Source of the DNA: Propionibacteriaceae bacterium
GTDB taxonomy: Bacteria; Actinomycetota; Actinomycetes; Propionibacteriales; Propionibacteriaceae
DNA: 49,471 nt
Direction: 5' to 3'
Assembly: GCA_025965155.1 (NCBI GenBank)
Contig: JAOPXN010000024.1
Span: 1 to 49,471, forward strand
The notes under the pieces were generated by a model that was not told where the DNA came from, searched no databases, and saw only the letters and a list, made by a program, of their open reading frames with translations. Below are positions 25,474-34,766 of this stretch, piece by piece. Numbering within the stretch: position 1 is the stretch's first letter; each line of letters opens with the position of its first letter. Both the position numbers and the translations under genes were made by a program.

Positions 25474-26136
25474 GTGTTCATGGGTGAGCTTCGGCTGTAC
25501 GCCATCGGAGTCGACGAGGTCCGGGGCATGTTCGGAGCCTCGGGTCCGCACGCCGACCGGCTCAGGCAGATCGCGCACGAGGCGCTGGCCCCGACCGTAC
25601 CGGCCCGGTCCGGTGGGCTGCTCACCAAGCTGGGACCGATCTTCAAACGACCGCCGGCAGCCCTGGTGATATCGCCCACCCAACCGGCTCCGCACGACCT
25701 CGAGGTGCTGCTGGCCGGAGCGTACGTGCCGCCGGAGCGGACGGGAGCGACCTGGCGGGTGCTGGAGATCCTGGTCCAGGGGTACGCCTGGGGGTCAACC
25801 TCGATGAGTCTCACCCCGCAGTCGATGGATGACCTCGACTTCGCGCTGGCCCGAGGCGGCGTCTCGGCCGCTGTCGGACTGCGCCACCTCCTCAACTCCG
25901 GCACCAGCGTGAACCTGCTGCCCGTCCAGGGACTGACCGTCGGCTGGCATCCACACCAGAAGGCCTTAGCCATGGCTGCCGCCTACCGGGCCGCCCTCCC
26001 GCAGGTCAAAACACCTGAGCAGCAGGCGACGGTGGCCGCGCTGGTGTCCTGGATGGAGGGGTTCGCGCACTGGGCGCTGCTGGCCGATGCGACGGGACGC
26101 CCGGTCCCGGATCTGGTGGGGTTCTGGGCCAACTAG
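25474..26136 (+). CDS. conserved-type hypothetical protein, about 220 aa
   Basis: A soluble 220-residue protein opening with MGELRLYAIGVDEVRGMFG. The middle has a conserved-looking EVLLAGAYVPPERTGATWRVLEILVQGYAWGS, and the C-terminus is helical (MEGFAHWALLADATGRPVPDLVGFW). I recall similar unnamed actinobacterial proteins but no function. GTG 25474 and ATG 25480 are both possible starts, neither with a clear ribosome site. A hairpin with a partial U tract follows 42 nt after the stop. Confidence 0.75.
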   Translation: MFMGELRLYAIGVDEVRGMFGASGPHADRLRQIAHEALAPTVPARSGGLLTKLGPIFKRPPAALVISPTQPAPHDLEVLLAGAYVPPERTGATWRVLEILVQGYAWGSTSMSLTPQSMDDLDFALARGGVSAAVGLRHLLNSGTSVNLLPVQGLTVGWHPHQKALAMAAAYRAALPQVKTPEQQATVAALVSWMEGFAHWALLADATGRPVPDLVGFWAN

Positions 26137-26177
26137 CCCGCGGCTCTGGGGCAGCTATCTGGGCATGAGGCAAGTCA

Positions 26178-26215
26178 CACGGCCGAAAGTGGCTTCGGTC
26201 GTGATGGTTTTGTTA
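26178..26215 (+). terminator. terminator after the 25.5-26.1 kb gene
   Basis: CACGGCCGAA / TTCGGTCGTG (26178-26187 and 26194-26203, one G-U pair), loop AGTGGC, then ATGGTTTTGTTA. Confidence 0.6.
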
Positions 26216-26297
26216 CCTTAGGCGGGCCGGAAAACCCAGTTTTTCAATGGCGATCGCGGGGGATCCATCCTGCCGTCAGACCATCCCAGGAGTACCC

Positions 26298-27665
26298 GTG
26301 ACTCGCAAGAAACTGATGTATGCCCTCGCCGCCGTCCTGGTGGCCCTCTCTCTCGCCGCGCCGCTCGATGCCGCCGCCGCGAACCGATCCACAAAGATTA
26401 CCTCGGTGACCTCCAAGCCTGGCGCCCGCCCCGGCCAGGTCCAGATCAACTGGAAGTCGTCCGGAACTAACCCGACCAGCTTCGTGGTTGAGACCGCACT
26501 GACCACGTTCAGTCCCAGCAGGGGGCCGGTCCACGGTCGTCACTGGAAGACCTTCAAGGTCTCGGGAAAGAAGCGGTCGCTCACGCTGACCGCCGCGCAG
26601 GTCGCAGCCGCCGGCGCTCCCCTTGGCTCGGGACGCCACCTCTACTTCCGGCTCAAGGCCGTCACCGGGAAGTCGGCCCGCTGGTACCCGTACCAGCAGT
26701 CGGTGTCGGTGAACGTCGGTAGGCCGATCTCGGCCGCCAGCGGCACCGCTCTGCGGGTGGCGAACTTCAACGTCAAGTCGTCGAAGACCGCTGGTCGCTC
26801 CTGGCTGAGCCGCGCCTCGAAGGTCGCTGCCACCATCAAGGCCAAGAACCCCGCCATCGTCACCATCCAGGAGCTCTCTCCGGGACGTGCGGACGGCAGA
26901 GGCGGATCGACCAACGGCTCAGTCCGGCAGACCAACAGTCTGCAGAACTCCCTGAAGAAGGCCCGGGCCGGGAAGTACCGGCTGGTCCGGACCACTCCCT
27001 ACATCCAGCCGGGCAAGAAGCACGGCACCCAGGGCACCCGGATCCTGTACGACACCAGCCGCTACAGCGTGGTGTCCCGCTGCTCGGAGAAGACCGGCAA
27101 GCGCAACTACTCGTCCTCCTGCAGTGTCGAGCTGCCGATCCTTTCGGGTGAGAGCGCCAGCAACCGCCGGAGCGCGGCCTACGCGATCCTCCAGAACAAG
27201 TCCACCAAGAAGCGGGTGCTGGTGGTGTCCGCCCACCTGGACGCTCGGCACAGCTCCAAGGTTGCTACCGAGAAGCGCTACGACAGGCTTCGGACCGCCC
27301 AGGTTCAGACCATCGTGGCGAAGATCGCCCGGGTGAACACCCACCGGGTGCCGGTCGTGTTCGGTGGCGACATCAACAGCTGGCAGAACAACCGGGTGGC
27401 CAACGGTCCGCACGACCGGCTGGTGGCCGGCAGGTTCTACGACACCGCCGCAGCACAGAGCACCGCCAACCTGAGGTACTCCACCTACAACGACATGGCG
27501 AAGACCATGAAGCCGAGTCCTTCCGGCTACGGCTCCCGCCTCGACGTGATCGCGGTCCGGGGTCTCCTCGTCGCGAAGCGGTTCGAGAACGTGATGAAGG
27601 TCAGCGACAGCGCACGGCCGTCCGACCACAACATGGTCTACGCCGACATCGTGCTCAAGGCCTGA
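26298..27665 (+). CDS. secreted endonuclease/exonuclease/phosphatase-fold protein
   Basis: A 455-residue exported protein. The signal peptide ends near LDAAAANR, followed by a fibronectin-III-like module (about 30-135) and an EEP (DNase I-like) domain (about 150-455). EEP catalytic motifs are in place: VANFNV, IVTIQELS, VVSAHLD, VFGGDINSW and the terminal RPSDHNMVYAD. Substrate may be nucleic acid or a phosphoester; the sequence cannot decide. Start GTG 26298 is preceded by AGGAG (26288-26292); ATG 26247 lacks a site and would spoil the signal peptide. Confidence 0.85.
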   Translation: MTRKKLMYALAAVLVALSLAAPLDAAAANRSTKITSVTSKPGARPGQVQINWKSSGTNPTSFVVETALTTFSPSRGPVHGRHWKTFKVSGKKRSLTLTAAQVAAAGAPLGSGRHLYFRLKAVTGKSARWYPYQQSVSVNVGRPISAASGTALRVANFNVKSSKTAGRSWLSRASKVAATIKAKNPAIVTIQELSPGRADGRGGSTNGSVRQTNSLQNSLKKARAGKYRLVRTTPYIQPGKKHGTQGTRILYDTSRYSVVSRCSEKTGKRNYSSSCSVELPILSGESASNRRSAAYAILQNKSTKKRVLVVSAHLDARHSSKVATEKRYDRLRTAQVQTIVAKIARVNTHRVPVVFGGDINSWQNNRVANGPHDRLVAGRFYDTAAAQSTANLRYSTYNDMAKTMKPSPSGYGSRLDVIAVRGLLVAKRFENVMKVSDSARPSDHNMVYADIVLKA

Positions 27666-27694
27666 CGGCCGCGCAGCGCTCCAGCCCAAGACAA

Positions 27695-27727
27695 AAGCAC
27701 CAGGTCGCTAGCCGCGACCTGGTGCTT
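27695..27727. terminator. bidirectional terminator between EEP gene and pyc
   Basis: A perfect 14-bp stem, AAGCACCAGGTCGC / GCGACCTGGTGCTT, loop TAGCC. It is followed by GTTGTTTC on the plus strand and by TTTGTC on the minus strand. It separates convergent genes. Confidence 0.88.
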
Positions 27728-27747
27728 GTTGTTTCAGCCCATCTTGC

Positions 27748-30700
27748 CTAGGCGGTGGGCTCGATCACCAGCACAAGGTCCCCACCCTCGACCTGCTGGA
27801 TGGAGCCGAGCGCAAGCCGTTGCACGGTGCCGGCCACCGGGGCGGTGATCGCCGCCTCCATCTTCATCGCCTCGATGGTGGCGACTGTTGCTCCGGCCTC
27901 GACCGTGTCGCCCTCCGCCACCGTTACGCTGACCACACCGGCGAACGGTGCTGCCACCTGGCCCGGCTTGCTGGCGTCGGCACGTTCCGCGGCCTTGATG
28001 TCGACCTTGATGGAGTTGTCCCGGACCCGGATCGGCCGTAGCTGGCCGTTGATGGTGCACATCACCGTCCGCAGGCCTCGTTCGTCCGCCTCGCCGATGG
28101 CCTGCAAGCCCAGGATCAGGCTGACGCCGCGGCCGATCCTGACCACATGCTCGTCGCCGGGCCGGAGCCCGTACAGGTAGTCGAGTGTGTTCAGCCGGCC
28201 CACGTCGCCGTAGGTGTCGCGGGCTTCCTCGAACTCCTTGGTCGGGCCGGGGAAGAGCAACCGGTTCAGTGTCACCTGACGCGTCCGGCCGCTCTCGTCC
28301 AGCGACGCGGAGTCCTCCTCGGAGAGGTCGATCTCGCGGATTGGCACCTTGCGGCCCTTGAGCGCCTTGGTCCGGAACGGCTCCGGCCAGCCACCGGGCG
28401 GGTCGCCGAGCTCGCCGGCGAGGAAGCCGATCACGGAGTCGGGGATGTCGTAGTTGTCCGGGTTCTCGGCGAAGTCCTTGGGATCCGCGCCGGCCGCGAC
28501 CAGGTGCAGCGCGAGGTCACCGACCACCTTGGAGGACGGAGTCACCTTGGTCGGCCGTCCCAGGATCTTGTTGGCGGCGGTGTACATCGCCTCGATCTGC
28601 TCGAACTTCTCCCCCAGCCCCAGCGCGATGGCCTGCTGGCGCAGGTTGGAGAGCTGCCCGCCGGGGATCTCGTGGTCGTACACCCGGCCGGTGGGGCTGG
28701 GCAGGCCGGACTCGAACGGCTGGTAGACCTTCCGCATCGCCTCCCAGTACGGCTCCAGATCCATCACCGAACGAAGGTTCAGGTTGGTGGCACGCTCGGT
28801 GTTCTCCAGCGCCGCGACCAGCGCGGACGCCGGGGGCTGGCTGGTCGTCGCGGCCATCGGTGCACTCGCCACGTCGACCGCATCCACACCGGCCTCGACG
28901 GCCGACAGCAGGGTCGCCAGCTGGCCGCCTGCGGTGTCGTGGGTGTGCAGGTGCACCGGCAGGTCGAACCGCTCCCGGAGGGCGGACACCAGCCTCCGCG
29001 CAGCGGGCGGCCGGAGCAGCCCGGCCATGTCCTTGATCGCCAGTACGTGGGCACCGGCCTCGACCATCTTCTCGGCCAGCTTGAGGTAGTAGTCGAGGGT
29101 GTAGAGGTCCTCGGCAGGGTTGTTCAGGTCACCGCTGTAGCACAGTGCCACCTCGGCGACGGTGGTGTTGGTCTCCAGCACCGCCTCGATCGCCGGGCGC
29201 ATCTGCTCCACGTCGTTCAGCGCATCGAAGATCCGGAAGATATCGATCCCGACCTCGGCCGCCTCCGCGACGAAGGAGGTCGTCACCTTGGTCGGGTACG
29301 GGGTGTAGCCCACGGTGTTGCGGCCACGGAGCAGCATCTGCAGGGCAAGTCCGGGCATGTTGTAACGCAGCGCGGCGAGTCGCTCCCACGGGTCCTCGTT
29401 GAGGAAGCGAAGCGCCACGTCGTAGGTGGCACCGCCCCAGCACTCCACCGACAGCAGCTCCGGGGTCATCCGGCCGACGTACGGTGCGATCCGGAGCAGG
29501 TCCTTGGTCCGCACCCGGGTGGCCAGCAGTGACTGGTGGGCGTCCCGGAAGGTGGTGTCGGTGACCTCGACGGAGGTGCGGTTCCGCAGGTCGGCGGCGA
29601 ACCCGGCCGGACCGAGCTCGAGCAGCCGCTGCCGCGAGCCCTGCGGTGACCGCTTCGACAGGTCGATGCCGGCTGGCCGCTTCTCACCCGGGTCCAGCCG
29701 GGTCGGGGCGTCACCGTGCGGCTTGTTCACGGTGACCTCGGCCAGCCAGCGCAGCAGTCGGGTGCCGCGGTCGGCGGGTGCGTGGGTGGTCAGCAGGTTC
29801 GGCCGCTGCTCGATGAAGGCGGTGGAGACGTCGCCGGCAAGGAAGTCGGGATCCTCCAGCACCGCCTGCAGGAACGGGATGTTCGTGCTGACGCCGCGGA
29901 TCCGGAACTCCGCCAGGGCCCGCCGGGCCCGGGCCACTGCTGAGGAGAAGGTTCGCCCGCGGCAGGTGAGCTTGACCAGCATCGAGTCGAAGTGGGCGCT
30001 GATCTCGACCCCGGTGTCGGCGGTGCCGCCGTCGAGCCGGACACCGGCGCCACCGGCGGTGCGGTAGGCGGTGATGGTTCCGGTGTCGGGCCGGAAGCCG
30101 TTGGTCGGGTCCTCGGTGGTGATCCGGCACTGCAGCGCGGCGCCGTTGATGCGGATGTCGTCTTGGGACAGCCCGAGGTCAGCCAGCGTCTCTCCGCTGG
30201 CAATCCGCATCTGGGCCTGGACCAGGTCGACGTCGGTGATCTCCTCGGTGACGGTGTGCTCCACCTGGATCCGCGGGTTCATCTCGATGAAGACGTGCTT
30301 ACCCGCCCTAGGACCTTCGGTCTCAACCAGGAACTCCACGGTTCCGGCGCAGGAGTAGTTGAGTGACTGGGCAAACTTCACCGCGTCGCGGCACAGTGCC
30401 TCGCGCAGCTCGTCGCTGATGTTCGGCGCCGGGGCGATCTCGACGACCTTCTGGTGGCGCCGCTGGATGGAGCAGTCCCGTTCGTACAGGTGGATCACGT
30501 TGCCCTGGGAGTCGGCCAGGATCTGCACCTCGATATGACGCGGACGTCCGACCGCCTGCTCGATGAACACCGTGGGGTCACCAAACGCACCCTCGGCCTC
30601 GCGCATCGCCTGGCTGAGGGATTCGCGCAGCTGTGCCGGGTCGTCCACCCGGCGCATCCCACGACCACCGCCGCCGGCCACTGCTTTGACGAAGACCGGG

Positions 30701-31158
30701 AACCCGATATCGGCGGCGGCGGCCACCAGCTCCTCAACGTCGGAGGAGGGGGCAGTGGACTTCAGCGTCGGGATGCCGGCGGCCTTGGCAGCGGCCAGCG
30801 CGCGGACCTTGTTGCCGGCCAGCTGCAGGACGTCGGCCGGAGGGCCGATGAAGGTGATGCCCGCATCGGCGCACGCCTTGGCCAGCTCGGGGTTCTCGCT
30901 CAGGAAGCCGTAACCCGGATAGACGGCGTCGGCGCCGCACTCCTGGGCGACACGGACGATCTCGGCGATGTCCAGGTAGGCCCGGACGGGGTGACCCTTC
31001 TCCCCGATCTCGTACGCCTCGTCAGCCTTGATCCGGTGGACGGCGTTGCGGTCCTCCCAGGGGAAGACGGCCACGGTCTGCGCGCCCAGCTCGTAGGCGG
31101 CGCGGAACGCCCGTACTGCGATCTCTCCACGGTTTGCGACCAGTACTTTGGCGAACAT
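27748..31158 (-). CDS. pyc: pyruvate carboxylase
   Basis: A full-length 1136-residue biotin enzyme making oxaloacetate from pyruvate, bicarbonate and ATP. The biotin carboxylase domain is at about 1-450 (KVLVANRGEIAVRAFRAA, VAGGGGRGMRRVDD, FIEMNPRIQVEHTVTE). The carboxyltransferase domain is at about 520-800 (DTTFRDAHQSLLATRVRT, CWGGATYDVALRFL, KDMAGLLRP, HLHTHDTAGG). The biotinyl domain is at the end with EAMKME near residue 1098. It refills the TCA cycle and in propionic acid bacteria feeds the succinate-propionate route. Single gene with a terminator behind it. Confidence 0.97.
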   Translation of the reverse strand: MFAKVLVANRGEIAVRAFRAAYELGAQTVAVFPWEDRNAVHRIKADEAYEIGEKGHPVRAYLDIAEIVRVAQECGADAVYPGYGFLSENPELAKACADAGITFIGPPADVLQLAGNKVRALAAAKAAGIPTLKSTAPSSDVEELVAAAADIGFPVFVKAVAGGGGRGMRRVDDPAQLRESLSQAMREAEGAFGDPTVFIEQAVGRPRHIEVQILADSQGNVIHLYERDCSIQRRHQKVVEIAPAPNISDELREALCRDAVKFAQSLNYSCAGTVEFLVETEGPRAGKHVFIEMNPRIQVEHTVTEEITDVDLVQAQMRIASGETLADLGLSQDDIRINGAALQCRITTEDPTNGFRPDTGTITAYRTAGGAGVRLDGGTADTGVEISAHFDSMLVKLTCRGRTFSSAVARARRALAEFRIRGVSTNIPFLQAVLEDPDFLAGDVSTAFIEQRPNLLTTHAPADRGTRLLRWLAEVTVNKPHGDAPTRLDPGEKRPAGIDLSKRSPQGSRQRLLELGPAGFAADLRNRTSVEVTDTTFRDAHQSLLATRVRTKDLLRIAPYVGRMTPELLSVECWGGATYDVALRFLNEDPWERLAALRYNMPGLALQMLLRGRNTVGYTPYPTKVTTSFVAEAAEVGIDIFRIFDALNDVEQMRPAIEAVLETNTTVAEVALCYSGDLNNPAEDLYTLDYYLKLAEKMVEAGAHVLAIKDMAGLLRPPAARRLVSALRERFDLPVHLHTHDTAGGQLATLLSAVEAGVDAVDVASAPMAATTSQPPASALVAALENTERATNLNLRSVMDLEPYWEAMRKVYQPFESGLPSPTGRVYDHEIPGGQLSNLRQQAIALGLGEKFEQIEAMYTAANKILGRPTKVTPSSKVVGDLALHLVAAGADPKDFAENPDNYDIPDSVIGFLAGELGDPPGGWPEPFRTKALKGRKVPIREIDLSEEDSASLDESGRTRQVTLNRLLFPGPTKEFEEARDTYGDVGRLNTLDYLYGLRPGDEHVVRIGRGVSLILGLQAIGEADERGLRTVMCTINGQLRPIRVRDNSIKVDIKAAERADASKPGQVAAPFAGVVSVTVAEGDTVEAGATVATIEAMKMEAAITAPVAGTVQRLALGSIQQVEGGDLVLVIEPTA

Positions 31159-31279
31159 ACCGCAGAGGCTATCGGTCGATGGTTACCACGCGGCAACGGC
31201 CGACCATCTGATGGATTCTGGTGCGCGTCCGGCGCTGCTGGCGTACCGCACCACGGTCCGTCGATCTCGCTGTCAGCGG

Positions 31280-32599
31280 CTAACGGCGCTGAACCTCAAA
31301 GTGGGGACGAGGGCGCATGGCCGGCAGGATCGTCAGGTGCTGGCGACGCGCCAGCACCGCAGCGCTCAGCAGCACGCCGAGCACGGTCAGCCCGCCGCCG
31401 CCGATCAGGGTCCAGCGTGGGCCCAGCACCTCACCGACCCAGCCGAGGATCGGTGACCCGATCGGAGTTCCGCCCATCAGCACCATCGCGTACAGGGCCA
31501 TCACCCGACCGCGAAGCTGTGGGTCGATACCGAGCTGGATCGCCGCGTTGGACGCGGTCAGCGTGAGCAGGACCGCCAGGCCCATCACCGGCAGGATCGC
31601 GGCATAGCTGGCGTAGGTCGGCATCAGGCCGGCCAGGATCTCGATCACACCGAAGATCAGTGCCATCTGCACGATGAACCGGCCTCGCGGAGGCTTCCGG
31701 CGGCGCGCGGCGATCAGTGCACCGGCGAGCGAGCCGACGGCCATGAAGGTACCGAGGATCCCGTACTGCTGGGCGCCCTTGTGAAACTCCTGCTGCGCCA
31801 TCAGCGCTGAGGTCATCTGGAAGTTGAGGCCGAAGGTCCCGACGAAGAAGACTACGAACATGACCAGCATCAGGTCGCTTCGGCCGCGTACGTACGCGAG
31901 ACCCTCACGGATCTGCCGCTTCGCCCGGGCAGCCGGCTCTGTCAGCTGCAGGGCGCCTGCATCGATCAGCACCAGGACGGCGAAGAAGGCGCCGTAGGTG
32001 ATCGCGTTGGACAGGATCGCCCAGCCGCTTCCGAAGGCTGCGATCACGACGCCGGCGAGCGCGGGCCCGACGATCCGGGCGGCGTGGAAGGTAGCCGAGT
32101 TCAGGCCGATGGCGTTGGGCAGCAGCCGGGGACCGACCACCTCGGACACGAAGCTCTGCCGGGCCGGGTTGTCGAAAGCGGTGCCGAGCCCGAACAGGAA
32201 GGCAATCAGGTAGACGTGCCAGGTGACGGCCACGCCGGTAACCGCCAGCACTCCCAACCCGGCCGCGCACAGCGCCATCCAGATCTGGGTCACCTTGAGG
32301 ATCAGCCGCTTGTCGAAGCGGTCGGCGATCAAGCCGCCGTAGGCCGAGAGCAGCAGCATCGGCAGGAACTGCAGCGCCGTGGTGATGCCCACCGCCAGCG
32401 CTGACCCGCCGGAGAGCTCCAGTACCAGCCAGTCCTGCGCCACTCGCTGCATCCAGGTCCCGATGGTCGAGATGAACGAGCCGGAGACGTAGATGCGGTA
32501 GTTGCGGTTGCTGAGGGCGGCGAACATGCCGCCACTGGCTGGAGTTGTCTCGGCCGTGTCGGTTTGGGTTGTCGTGGCGGTAGTGGTGTCGACACTCAC
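31280..32599 (-). CDS. MFS exporter (DHA3/EntS-like)
   Basis: A 439-residue major facilitator with about 12 membrane helices. The opening FAALSNRNYRIYVSGSFISTIGTWMQRVAQDW and the loop GGLIADRFDKRLIL are typical of the DHA3/EntS-like drug and siderophore exporters. The GTG start overlaps the stop of the upstream MarR gene (GTGA), which fixes it and suggests coupled expression. Substrate unknown; control by the MarR protein is likely. A paralogue of the exporter at 43.9 kb. Confidence 0.88.
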   Translation of the reverse strand: MSVDTTTATTTQTDTAETTPASGGMFAALSNRNYRIYVSGSFISTIGTWMQRVAQDWLVLELSGGSALAVGITTALQFLPMLLLSAYGGLIADRFDKRLILKVTQIWMALCAAGLGVLAVTGVAVTWHVYLIAFLFGLGTAFDNPARQSFVSEVVGPRLLPNAIGLNSATFHAARIVGPALAGVVIAAFGSGWAILSNAITYGAFFAVLVLIDAGALQLTEPAARAKRQIREGLAYVRGRSDLMLVMFVVFFVGTFGLNFQMTSALMAQQEFHKGAQQYGILGTFMAVGSLAGALIAARRRKPPRGRFIVQMALIFGVIEILAGLMPTYASYAAILPVMGLAVLLTLTASNAAIQLGIDPQLRGRVMALYAMVLMGGTPIGSPILGWVGEVLGPRWTLIGGGGLTVLGVLLSAAVLARRQHLTILPAMRPRPHFEVQRR

Positions 32600-33036
32600 G
32601 CGTGGTTCACCTTCTCCAAGATGCTGACGGCTTTCCGCAGCACCTCTCGCTCCTCCGGTTCCAGTTCGGCGATTCGCATCGCCAGCCACTCATCACGGCG
32701 GCGACGGTTGGCGAGCAGCACCTGCTTGCCCGAATCGGTCAGCGCGACGACCGACTGCCTCTTGTCCGCAGGGTCAGCCCTGCGGGCCAGGAACCCCAGG
32801 GCCTCCAAGCCGTTCACGATCCTGGTCATCGACGGCGGCTGCACGTTCTCCATGGCAGCCAGCTCGCCCATCAGCAGGTCACCGTTGTTCAGCAGCACCG
32901 ACATGGCGGACAGCTGGTTGGTGGTGAGCTCGAGCGACTCGTCACGCATCTGACGAAGCCGCCGAGCCAGCCGCAGGACCGACGGGCGTAGCTCACTGGC
33001 CAGCCCGGCGTTGGTTCTCAGATCTCGGTTCGTCAC
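32596..33036 (-). CDS. MarR-family transcriptional regulator
   Basis: A 146-residue winged-helix regulator. The recognition region reads LMGELAAMENVQPPSMTRIVNGLEALGFLARRADPADKRQSVVALTDSG, the MarR signature. GTG 33036 (VTNRDLRTN) was chosen; the frame opens upstream to 33060 in AT-rich control DNA. The first gene of a two-gene unit with the MFS exporter, and probably autoregulated through the palindromes at 33054-33079. Confidence 0.9.
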   Translation of the reverse strand: MTNRDLRTNAGLASELRPSVLRLARRLRQMRDESLELTTNQLSAMSVLLNNGDLLMGELAAMENVQPPSMTRIVNGLEALGFLARRADPADKRQSVVALTDSGKQVLLANRRRRDEWLAMRIAELEPEEREVLRKAVSILEKVNHA

Positions 33037-33053
33037 TGATACCAGAATAATCG

Positions 33054-33079
33054 TTAGCAATGTTAATTACAAGTGCTAA
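33054..33079. promoter_or_regulatory. probable MarR operator, two related half-palindromes
   Basis: In an AT-rich stretch, TTAGCAATGTTAA (33054-33066) and TTACAAGTGCTAA (33067-33079) are imperfect palindromes that are also near inversions of one another; the outer arms TTAGCA / TGCTAA are perfect. Located 18 nt upstream of the MarR start. Confidence 0.55.
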
Positions 33080-33202
33080 TTAGTTCCCCTATGGACCGCG
33101 CCGTCGCTGTGGCGGGATGGACCTTCTCGCCGACGCGTCACCTGGGCTGCGACACGCCGGCCAGAGGGCGGAGAACTGGACTAGTGAGCGGTCTAGGAGG
33201 GC

Positions 33203-34744
33203 TCAGCTGACTAGGCGGCTGATCAGTCCCTGCACGAAGTAGATGACGAACAGCGACGAGACCACGTACATCAGCGGGTGCACCTGCCGAGCCTTGCCGC
33301 GGACCAGCTTGAGGACGACGAACATGATGAACCCCGCGCCGATGCCCACCGTGATGGAGAAGGTGAACGGCATCAGCACCATGGTGAGGAACGCGGGCAA
33401 GCCTTCCTCGATGTCATCCCAGTTGACCTTCGCCACCTGGCTCATCATCAGGAAGCCGACGAAGACCAGCACCGGGGTGGCGGCTTCGGACGGCACGATG
33501 TTGATCAGCGGGGCGAAGAACATGGCCAGCAGGAAGCCGACCCCGGTCACCACCGACGCCAGTCCGGTACGGGCCCCTTCGGCGACACCGGCAGTCGACT
33601 CGATGTAGGAGGTGTTGGACGACACCGATCCGATGCCTCCGGCGGCTGCGGCGGCGGAGTCGACGAGCAGGATCGCGTTGAGGTTCGGCGGATTGTTGTG
33701 CTCGTCCAGCAGGTCGCCTTCGGAAGCCACGGCCACGACGGTGCCCATGGTGTCGAAGAAGTCGGCCAGCATCAGGGCGAACACCAGCAGCGCCAGCGGC
33801 AGGAAGAGGTGAATCTGGAAGCCGTTGGCGAAGCTGGGCCCGAAGGCGCCGAACACATCCACGTTGCCGATCAGGCCGAGGTCCGGCACCGACACCACCT
33901 TGTTCAGCTCCGGCACGTTCAGCACCCAGCCGGTCGGGTTCTGGTCACCGATCTTGGGCCCGACCTTGGCGAACGCCTCGATCAGGACGGCGACGATGGT
34001 GGTCGCGACGATGGAGATCAGCATGGCGCCCTTGACCCGCTTGGCGTACAGCACCGCGACCGCGAACAACCCGATCACGAAGACCAGCATCGGCCAGCCG
34101 ATCAGCGAGCCGCCGATCCCGAGCTCGACCGGCGGCCCACCCGCCGGCTTGCGGATGATGCCGCCGTCGACCAGACCGACGAAGGCGATGAACAGGCCGA
34201 TCCCGACCGAGATGGCGGTACGCAGCGAGCGCGGCACAGCCCTGAAGACCGCGGTGCGGAAACCGGTGAGCACCAGCAGGGTGATCAACAGGCCCTCGAT
34301 GACCACCAGGCCCATGGCCTGCGGCCAGGTCATCTGCGGGGCGATGACGAACGCAAGCAGAGCGTTCAGCCCGAGGCCGGTGGCGATACCGATCGGGAAG
34401 CGGCCGATCACGCCCATCAGGATCGTCATCACCCCGGCCACCAGTGCCGTCGCGGCGGCCACCAACATGATGGCGTGGTCGACATTGGCGCCGATGACCT
34501 GACCGGACGCGTCCTTGAACGGCAGCCCGCCGAGCAGGTTGCCGCTGCCGTCCGGCGCCGTACCGATGATCAGCGGGTTCAGCGCGATGATGTAGGCCAT
34601 CGTGAAGAAGGTGACCAACCCGCCGCGGACCTCGCGCCCCCAGGTGGATCCCCGAGCAGTGATCTGAAAGTAGTTGTCGATCGGGCCAACCTCGCGCTGG
34701 CTGGGACGCAGCGGCTGGGCTGCCTTGGGGGACTTCGTAACCAT
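33203..34744 (-). CDS. NCS2-family purine permease (AzgA-like)
   Basis: A 513-residue membrane transporter of the NCS2 AzgA-like (adenine/guanine/hypoxanthine) subgroup. The signature N-terminus is DNYFQITARGSTWGREVRGG followed by FFTMAYIIALNPLI. Helix signatures include GLGLNALLAF, DFFDTMGTVVAVASEGDLLD and SSNTSYIESTAGVAEGARTGLASV, where the TxYxESxAG motif is typical. It should take up purines by proton symport. The ATG is preceded at exactly 6 nt by TACGAT, a leaderless -10. Divergent from DUF2530 with only 22 bp between starts. Confidence 0.92.
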   Translation of the reverse strand: MVTKSPKAAQPLRPSQREVGPIDNYFQITARGSTWGREVRGGLVTFFTMAYIIALNPLIIGTAPDGSGNLLGGLPFKDASGQVIGANVDHAIMLVAAATALVAGVMTILMGVIGRFPIGIATGLGLNALLAFVIAPQMTWPQAMGLVVIEGLLITLLVLTGFRTAVFRAVPRSLRTAISVGIGLFIAFVGLVDGGIIRKPAGGPPVELGIGGSLIGWPMLVFVIGLFAVAVLYAKRVKGAMLISIVATTIVAVLIEAFAKVGPKIGDQNPTGWVLNVPELNKVVSVPDLGLIGNVDVFGAFGPSFANGFQIHLFLPLALLVFALMLADFFDTMGTVVAVASEGDLLDEHNNPPNLNAILLVDSAAAAAGGIGSVSSNTSYIESTAGVAEGARTGLASVVTGVGFLLAMFFAPLINIVPSEAATPVLVFVGFLMMSQVAKVNWDDIEEGLPAFLTMVLMPFTFSITVGIGAGFIMFVVLKLVRGKARQVHPLMYVVSSLFVIYFVQGLISRLVS

Positions 34745-34750
34745 GCCCGC

Positions 34751-34760
34751 ATCGTAGAGT
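34751..34760. promoter_or_regulatory. two overlapping divergent leaderless -10 elements
   Basis: On plus, TAGAGT (34755-34760) is 6 nt before GTG 34767. On minus, TACGAT (34756-34751) is 6 nt before ATG 34744. The two TANNNT hexamers share the bases 34755-34756. The whole intergenic region is 22 bp, so any -35 contacts lie in the opposite gene. Confidence 0.6.
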
Positions 34761-34766
34761 TATCAG

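Noticed and set aside
28147-29532. 461-codon open frame on the plus strand
   Set aside because: It lies antisense to pyruvate carboxylase, has no family likeness, and is the usual byproduct of high third-position GC.
34601-34766. purine riboswitch before the NCS2 permease
   Set aside because: Only 22 bp separate the divergent start codons and both appear leaderless, so there is no room for an aptamer.
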